Positions 57,744-64,000 of a stretch of 64,000 nt of DNA are shown here, piece by piece. A model generated the notes under the pieces. The model was not told where the DNA came from, did not search any database, and was given only the letters and a program-made list of their open reading frames with translations. Made by a program: the position numbers and the translations under genes. The DNA lies in assembly GCA_029379385.1 (NCBI GenBank), contig CM055618.1, positions 4,474,134 through 4,538,133 of the forward strand, read 5' to 3'. Each line of letters opens with the position of its first letter. Position 1 is the first letter of the stretch. Source of the stretch: Quillaja saponaria (Eukaryota; Streptophyta; Magnoliopsida; Fabales; Quillajaceae).

Positions 57744-57857
57744 ATTATTCTAATCTATATTAATATTAATACCAATCAATTCTAGTTTTACTTCAGACAT
57801 TTTTTTTTTCCTGTTATCTTGTTAATGTAATTATTTTTGTTTGTTTTAGTGAGGTAT

Positions 57858-58253
57858 AATGAAATTCTATACAGAATATCTCAACCTCACATGTTTTACT
57901 CAAGATGACTTGGAAATATTCCAAGAGGATTCCAAGAGGTTCAACCATCTCTACTGAGAATGTGTCCAACTCATGGCTTAACAAATTGGCTTCAAATCCG
58001 TACATTCTACAATGGTTTGCATGAGAGGTCACGGAAAGCAATTAATATTCTAATTGGTAGAGACTTCATGGATCTTAGTATAGACAAAGCTTTTGAATTG
58101 TTGGATCATCCCAGCATGTACATAAGTGAGTCTACATCAAGTGAATGTGAGCTTACACTCAGTGAGGAGCCTATAGAGATGTCTCAAGAATGGGAACTAA
58201 AGTCTATTTCACCATATATTCATTTCATAGAAGATGAATCACATGATAATTAA
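57858..58253 (+). pseudogene. Athila/Tat-like gag remnant
   Basis: Gag pieces follow the primer site: a QDDLEIFQED-like start, a frameshift near 57955, then CPTHGLTNWLQIRTFYNGLH and DKAFELLDHP (57960-58253), the retrotrans_gag core. The frame continues into an acidic Ser/Glu-rich tail and stops at 58253. The gag here is more diverged from the one at 5.6 kb than their LTRs would suggest, so these are two subfamilies. Confidence 0.8.
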
Positions 58254-58750
58254 GCATAATTTGGTCATAGAAACAAAATTTCATGACAACATCTAAGATG
58301 ACCAAATTATTGAATCTCAATTGGTGATTAAAGAAAACTCTCAAAGTGAGGAAGCAACTCAAGACTTGATCATTGAAGAAAAATTGTAAAGTCTTGAGCC
58401 TATAACAACCACTGAATTTTACATTTATGAAGATCCTATGTGGCCAACTCCTACGTCACCTTCCTTAGCATCATACCTTTACAAATACCAAGCAAGAATT
58501 CCAAAGCAAAGTGATTTTGAGTGCACGTTTCAATTACTTCTAAATCTTACCAAGATTGAGAGCATCTTAAATCAAGACCCATATATTGTGTTATATGACA
58601 CATTCTATGGGTGAAGGCCGCTTGTTTAGGAGCATGGCAAAATCAAGCAGAGGACTATAAGCCAAGTGCTTCTAAGGAAGCAACCCAAGCTTTCTAAAAT
58701 CTTTTTTCTTTTAGTTGTTAAGTTGTTATAATCCTAATTAGAGTAATTAA
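58254..58750 (+). other. Degenerate internal sequence after gag
   Basis: Contains coding-like acidic fragments (for example SLEPITTTEFYIYEDPMWPT near 58390) with stops. No protease, RT or integrase motif is visible. Its identity is not resolved. Confidence 0.35.
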
Positions 58751-61170
58751 TTTTCTGTGTTCAGGTGTAAAATAAAATCCAAAATGCATCACATCAACCA
58801 AAAACAAAGGAGTATGTCTTACATATTTTATGTTTATGGTTTGTTGTGTTTTAAGCTTGGTGTGCTTTATGTGGTTCATGTTTAAGTGTGTCATGTTTTA
58901 CAATGTGGATTGGTTGAGAAGCTATTATGCTATTTTGATGAAATTCCCCCATCTTATGATAAAAATTGGTTATCATGTAATATCTTGACACTTACGTTTC
59001 AATTCTTGAGTTAGTAATGTAGGATGTGATTTCTAACATTCATTGAGCACTTGATCTTTTTTATTAGGATTGTGGTGCTTATTTAGAGACGGTTTATGTT
59101 TAGCAGGTCCATATTTGGTTTAAAGCCCTAGAATTTGTTTGATTCTCTCTTGAGGCAAAATCTTAGGCAAAACTAATTTAGAAACATGATTTAAGTCATC
59201 TTTGGACTGTTATCCTTTTCAAGCTTACCAAGTATAAATTATGTCCCTAGTTACCCCCATCAAGCCTATATTGCCTTGGAAACCAACAAAATTTTTGCCA
59301 ACCATTCTTTTAAATTCCAATTTTGAATCCGTACTCTTAGGCATATTGATCATTCTATGAATATTTAAGCTATTTTAAGAAATGGAGGAAAGGTTGGAGT
59401 TACATATGAAAAAATATGTTTGCACCTATTGATCACCCTTATATTCATAATGAAAAGAAATAAGTTTGTGGTACGACAAGAGTTGGGCCAAAGAAAGAAT
59501 GAAAGAAAATACATTAAGTGGTGAAAAAGAAAAGAACAAATTGAAATTGAGGTACTTGAGTGGTGGAGAGAGCTCATCAAGGGTTTAGAGTGATCCATAT
59601 GCTTAGGGTAATTTGAGCTTTAAATTTGCTTTATCATACCATTACCCTAAGCCTAAGTTATAAGCTTTATAAAGACCTATTGATTCGTGACTTTGTTGAG
59701 TGTGAAAAGAGCTCATCAAGGGTTTAGAGTGATCCATATGCTTAGGGTAATTTGGGCTTTAAATTTTCTTTAGTCATACCATTAACCTAAGCCTACGTTA
59801 CAAGCTTTATAAACTATTGATTCTTGACTTAGTTGAGTCTACATTAGTGGAGAGAGAGTTGAAAAGCAGACATATGGGGTTTGAATACTAGACTAGATTT
59901 GATAGTCATAAACTTATCATAATTACATACAATTCAAAGTAAAGAGATCATGCACACACACACACTGGAAGTCCATTTGGAAAATGATGCTTGCTCTTGA
60001 GTGTGACATGAATTTGAATGTCAATTTTGAAGACAAAAAACATAAGGGATGAAATTCCAGTTCACCAAGTGTTTAGGCCATGGAAAATCCATGCTGCGAC
60101 ACTGAAGATTGTGTAGGAGCCCTGTCTGGTGCCCCAGTGCCAGAAAGCTAGCGCCTAGGTGCCAAACCCCACAGGTTGAAGTTTCTTTGGCAAATTTAGT
60201 TAGGGCTGTGAGCCAAAAAAGTTTAGCCATAGTGCCAACCCGATAAAAAGATGCCCTGTTTCACTGGAAATGCACTAAAACTCTAATTTAGAGGGCTTAT
60301 ATAGGGGATATGAGTTAGGGTTAGAGGGGACACAAGTTTGGGACATTTTTCTATAGCTTGAGAGGGGCTTTGGAGGCTAGAGGATGAAAAGGAGCAAGAT
60401 GCTTGAAGATTAGTAGCAAACTTCATGAGTTTTATCCATTTCCTTCTTCCTTCTTTGTTCCTTGTGTTGTATTGATGATTTATTTAGCTCCAGCCATGCT
60501 CAATTTCTGTAGAATGAATTGACTGGTCACCCTTGTTCTAGAATTATAATGGAACTTACATGTAGCTTGATTTGATTTTACCTATGAATTGCTTATGATG
60601 TATGGTATTTATGTTGCTTGTATAATTCTATGCTTATTTCTTCTAATTGATTGATCTCCAATTATATTGATGTGGTAATTTAAAAAAAATCTAAATTTGC
60701 CTTGAATGATATAATACATGTTTGAATTCATTCACTTGGATGGTTGGATTTGATTTGCATATAGGATAGACATATACCTATATGACATGTGTAACCAAAT
60801 GAGATTTTCTCTTCATAAATCTTGTTTAATTCAATTCTCATAGACACATAGTGAATTGGTAAAGCAAAGTATGATTTAATTTGATCCTTGGTTAATACCA
60901 TGAATCTAAGCAAGATAGGATAAATACAAGTTAAGTGTGAGGGAATTTGTGATCCTAGGCTCATCTCAATATACATATTTTCTATTTTATTTGTTTTGAC
61001 AGTTTAATTAATCAATTCAAAGTTCATTGTTTGGATAAAGTTAGCATTTATCAACTTTAATACTTAACATTTTTAGATTATTTGTCATGGGAACAATACT
61101 CTACTCAATCACATTATTACTTGTTAACGATACGTGCATTTGCATGGTAAATCTGACAACAGTCACGTGG
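58751..61170 (+). repeat. Athila/Tat-like 3' internal region plus LTR
   Basis: From 58.85 kb the order follows the terminal repeat at 2.5-3.2 kb ('gatgaaattccccc', 'gtaggatgtgatttctaaca', 'gcttatttagagac'). A jump at about 60016 leads into the LTR body, which ends 'ggtaaatctgaca' near 61157. G+C-rich words lie at 60060-60240. An inverted piece of the same LTR follows at 61190. Confidence 0.65.
59569..59846 (+). repeat. 139-bp tandem duplication
   Basis: 'agctcatcaagggtttagag' occurs at 59571 and 59710; the full 139-bp unit is repeated with few changes. Confidence 0.9.
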
Positions 61171-61189
61171 GGAACCCTGGTTTGATCTG

Positions 61190-61487
61190 CAACACCAATG
61201 CCAAAAACTTCTTGTTGAATTTACCATGCAAGTACATGTATTGTGAACAAGTAATAAAGAGTAAGTAAAGATCTTCCCACAAGTAATTATATCTAACAAT
61301 TGTTAGGTACTAAAATTAACTAGTCCTAATTTTATCCAACTAAATGAACTTTAAACTGATATTTTTTAGACTAAACAAAATTAAAGCAAGCAAACGTAAG
61401 AATGTAATGGAGAAAACCAAGAATTACAACATCTCTCCACACTCACTTGAATTATTATTATTTTATCATGCTTGGTTGTGATACCAA
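61190..61487 (-). repeat. Inverted Athila/Tat-like LTR end
   Basis: Reverse complement of LTR 3' sequence ('ttgttaggtactaaaattaa', 'taccatgcaagtac'). It faces the plus-strand LTR ending at 61170, and the LINE 3' end cuts it at about 61488. Confidence 0.7.
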
Positions 61488-62905
61488 TTTTTTTATTTTT
61501 TTTCCCCCAAACTTATTTAGGACCTTGGGAGAGCTCTTAGATTTTATTAATTGAAAAAATCGGCTAGAGTATAATCTAAGCCAACACAAAGAACCTAATC
61601 AAACTTCATAAAAAGCAATAAACTTGGGATGCTATCCCATTATACAAGTAAGCTAAATTTAATTGAAACTAAAGCTAAGAATTAGAATCTAAAGCTAAGT
61701 ATTAGAAGCAGTCCTAATGTATGGAACTTGTTTCCTGTCCAATAAAAATAAGCCACAAATACTATCCCATGAATTGTTCAAATAGGGCTTAGCTGTCTAG
61801 TAATACAATGCACAAGCGCTTGTGAATCTATATTAACAATCATATTAACGAGGCCTTGAACACTACACAATTTCTATCCTTCAAATAAATCCTCAAACTC
61901 GGCTACCATATATTATGATTACCCAAGTAAATGCCAAAGGCAAAAATCATCTCACCAAAAGAGTTACGAACTATGCCACCTATGGTTGCCTCCCCTGGAT
62001 TGCCACGCGAGCATCCATCACAATTAAGTTTGACATATGACAGGGGGGAGGCAGCCATCTTAATATAAGGACCTTCTTTAGAAACATCTGCTTAGGAAGT
62101 TGTAAAGGAAACAACCTCAGCTGATAGGAATCCTTGAAGGTCAATTTTGCCTTACCATTCAAAGATGTGAGGATTCAAAACCTGTCTTGTTATATTCATG
62201 GAGCACATTGGTTTATTATCAAACACCTTGGCATTTTGGGCTTTTAAAATCTCTCACACATTTAAACAAGGAGTGACGGATCTTAAATACCCTGAAAAGG
62301 AGCTTGGAACAGCATGCCACCACAATCTAATCATGTTATGAATGGACACACTAGAATAGCTCAAATCAAACCAATGCAAAAAGAACATCCACACATCCCT
62401 TGCAACTTGGGAATCAATGAATAGCTGATGGATAGTTTCTATTTCAGGAGAGGAGCAGCAATGAAAACAAGAATCAAACAAAACATTAAATCTAGCCAGA
62501 GAATCTAATACCAAATAGCCAAACCACAATTTCCAAAAGAAAACTGAAATCTTAATTAGGAGTAGGGATGCCAAGAGTAATCCAAATAAGGCATCATCAT
62601 AGTAGACCATCATATCACATTCCAAGCATCAGAGACATTAAATAATCTACCTTTGTCTACTGTCCATATTAAAACATCATCAAAGGCACCATCGAAATGT
62701 AAATCACGTACATTTTGGCACACATTCCCCAGGATCAAGTATTGTTCCTCTTCCGAAAGAAGGAAAAAAATTACATAATTTCATACCTACTAGCTGACTT
62801 GGGATTTCATCAATCATTAAATAAAAAGGTCTAAGGTCACACCATTTATTATACCAAAAATCTAATCAGCCCTTTTCCCAAAATCCAATACCAAATCATA
62901 TTCAA
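61488..62905 (-). pseudogene. 5'-truncated LINE with zf-RVT and RNase H domains
   Basis: On the minus strand the only surviving open frame (62254-62625) is the C-terminal LINE region, with a zinc-finger-like CFHCCSSPEIETIHQLFID block (zf-RVT). Further down, near 62030-61910, is an RNase H-like start with NCDGCSRGNPGEATIGG, the motif of the extra RNase H domain of some plant L1-clade LINEs. The element ends at a run of A and T (61488-61510) that would be its 3' poly(A) tail, inserted into an inverted LTR. The endonuclease and RT are missing through 5' truncation, normal for LINE insertion by target-primed reverse transcription. Several stops and frameshifts. The target duplication is not identifiable. 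Confidence 0.82.
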
Positions 62906-62908
62906 TAA

Positions 62909-63350
62909 AACAAAGGGTTAAATAACTTCCATGTGTTTGTATTCCTCATCCAGATGCTTTCAAAATAGTTGAAACAGATGCTTCTGAAATAGGATATGGA
63001 GGAATCCTTAAACAAAAAATTACTAATAAAGACCAATTGGTTTGATTTACTTCAGGAACTTGGAAAGGTGCACAACAAAATTATTTTACTATAAAAAAGG
63101 AAATATTATCTATAGTTATGTGCATCGCTAAGTTTAAATCTGACCTGTTAAATAAAAATTCTTATTAAGAATAGATTGCAAGTCTGCCAAAGACATCCTT
63201 CTTAAAGATGGTAAAAATATAGCATCTAAACAGATATTTGCTAGATGGCAGGGAGTCCTTTCTATTTTTGAATTTGATATAGAATTTATTAAAGGAGAAT
63301 CTAATTCTTTGCCTGACTTCCTAACTAGAGAATTTTTTCAGGGATCCTAA
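62909..63350 (+). pseudogene. Pararetrovirus RNase H end, copy D
   Basis: RNase H pieces: VETDASEIGYGGILKQKI near 62960-63020, then a stop, a one-base loss near 63155, and an end at the TAA of 63348-63350. Catalytic Asp in TDAS is kept. Confidence 0.85.
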
Positions 63351-63363
63351 AGGAAAAGGCGTT

Positions 63364-64000
63364 ATGACCTCTCAAACTAATACTCCTGAAAAAAGAAATT
63401 TCTCCACTCCTAATATTGAGGAGACTGATAAAGATTTCTTAAGTGATCAGGCTTATGAACTAGCCCTTCTTTGTAATACCAAGGATTTCAAATATCCATA
63501 TATTTCACTATCTTATAAAAAGATACCACCAATTGAAAAAAGGTATGCTAATTTAGCGACATATGAGATAGCCCCTTTTTTATCTCAATAATCATCTTTC
63601 TCCTGAATTAGAACCCAGGAATATTTTATTCTATTTAAATATTCTTGTGGACACAGAATCAATTTCTCATAAACCCTAGATTTGAGCAGGGTCAGAATGG
63701 GCTTATTCAAAAATCATCATTTATAAAGTGATGAAGCCAGAAGACTAGGGTATGGATTTATATCGTAAAAAACAAATCAAGGATAGAAGAATATTTCCTC
63801 AATGAAGAAACTTCTCCCACTAAATATGTTCATCTATACTGGTTAAGGTTCTGTGAGAATAATCATTCTCTAGATCTTCAAGACAAAATTATTATGTTTA
63901 CAGCTTATTATCAGCTCCCATAGATTGTTAAATGGGAATATATTGTAAAAGAATGTTTTTCTTCTTCCTTTGGGATTAATCAATCAGTCCCCTGGTTAAT
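63364..64000 (+). pseudogene. Pararetrovirus ORF2, copy D, partial
   Basis: MTSQTNTPEKRNFSTPNIEE opens 13 bases after the ORF1 stop, open to 63591 where a one-base insertion shifts the frame. A TAG replaces Trp in the DWGMD block (63747). Near 63800-63835 two deletions remove the middle of the Trp/Tyr-rich section. The frame runs off the window. Same unknown protein family as copies A-C. Confidence 0.82.

Larger units (their letters stand above)
62909..64000 (+). mobile_element. Endogenous pararetrovirus copy D (3' part, runs off window)
   Basis: Starts abruptly at about 62909 inside the RNase H region and continues through ORF2 to the window end. Its left junction abuts LINE sequence, so the 5' two-thirds were lost or were never integrated. 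Confidence 0.88.

Overview
This is repeat-dense nuclear DNA from a flowering plant, probably a dicot. The evidence is four copies of an angiosperm endogenous pararetrovirus (Caulimoviridae, florendovirus-like), plant Ty3/gypsy and Ty1/copia retrotransposon lineages, a plant LINE with an RNase H domain, and a short plastid ndhF insertion. I found no intact host gene, rRNA, tRNA gene or CRISPR array. Every coding region is broken by stops, frameshifts or deletions. The AT-rich nested repeats and a satellite-like block suggest old heterochromatin, but the host species cannot be named from the sequence.

Layout. 1-11 kb: Athila/Tat-like Ty3/gypsy material, made of a minus-strand protease-RT fragment followed by a plus-strand element with two ~2.5 kb terminal repeats around a gag-protease-only interior. 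One repeat carries a plastid ndhF fragment (2978-3216) and a possible captured coding patch; the other carries a copia integrase fragment between 5-bp repeats. 11.25-15.1 kb: two LTR-like sequences of a second gypsy family. 16.5-24.1 kb: pararetrovirus copy A (+), with long terminal redundancy, flanked by a 158-bp host direct repeat. 26.2-33.2 kb: a Ty1/copia element (+) split by an AT-rich insertion and by a ~3 kb solo LTR with a perfect 5-bp target duplication. 33.2-36.6 kb: an LTR fragment and a chromovirus-type gypsy gag-pol (-). 36.6-44.1 kb: copy B (-), the most complete; its second leader runs straight into the gypsy gag at the start codon. 44.1-45.4 kb: spacer with a 47-bp minisatellite and an inverted RT scrap. 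45.4-51.6 kb: copy C (+), lacking the movement-protein end. 51.6-52.2 kb: ~170-bp satellite-like repeats. 52.2-61.5 kb: Athila/Tat-like LTRs in both orientations with one gag remnant. 61.5-62.9 kb: 5'-truncated LINE (-). 62.9-64 kb: copy D (+), running off the window.

How the parts relate. The viral copies share one plan: promoter with TATA box, poly(A) signal, initiator tRNA-Met primer site, leader, ORF1 (movement protein, coat protein with CCHC knuckle, aspartic protease, RT, RNase H) and, about 13 bases after its stop, ORF2 of unknown function. The primer-site-to-primer-site distance in copy B gives a unit of about 7.28 kb. Several junctions (host-flank duplication, foreign patches inside LTRs, inverted joins) look like products of double-strand-break repair rather than of integrase.
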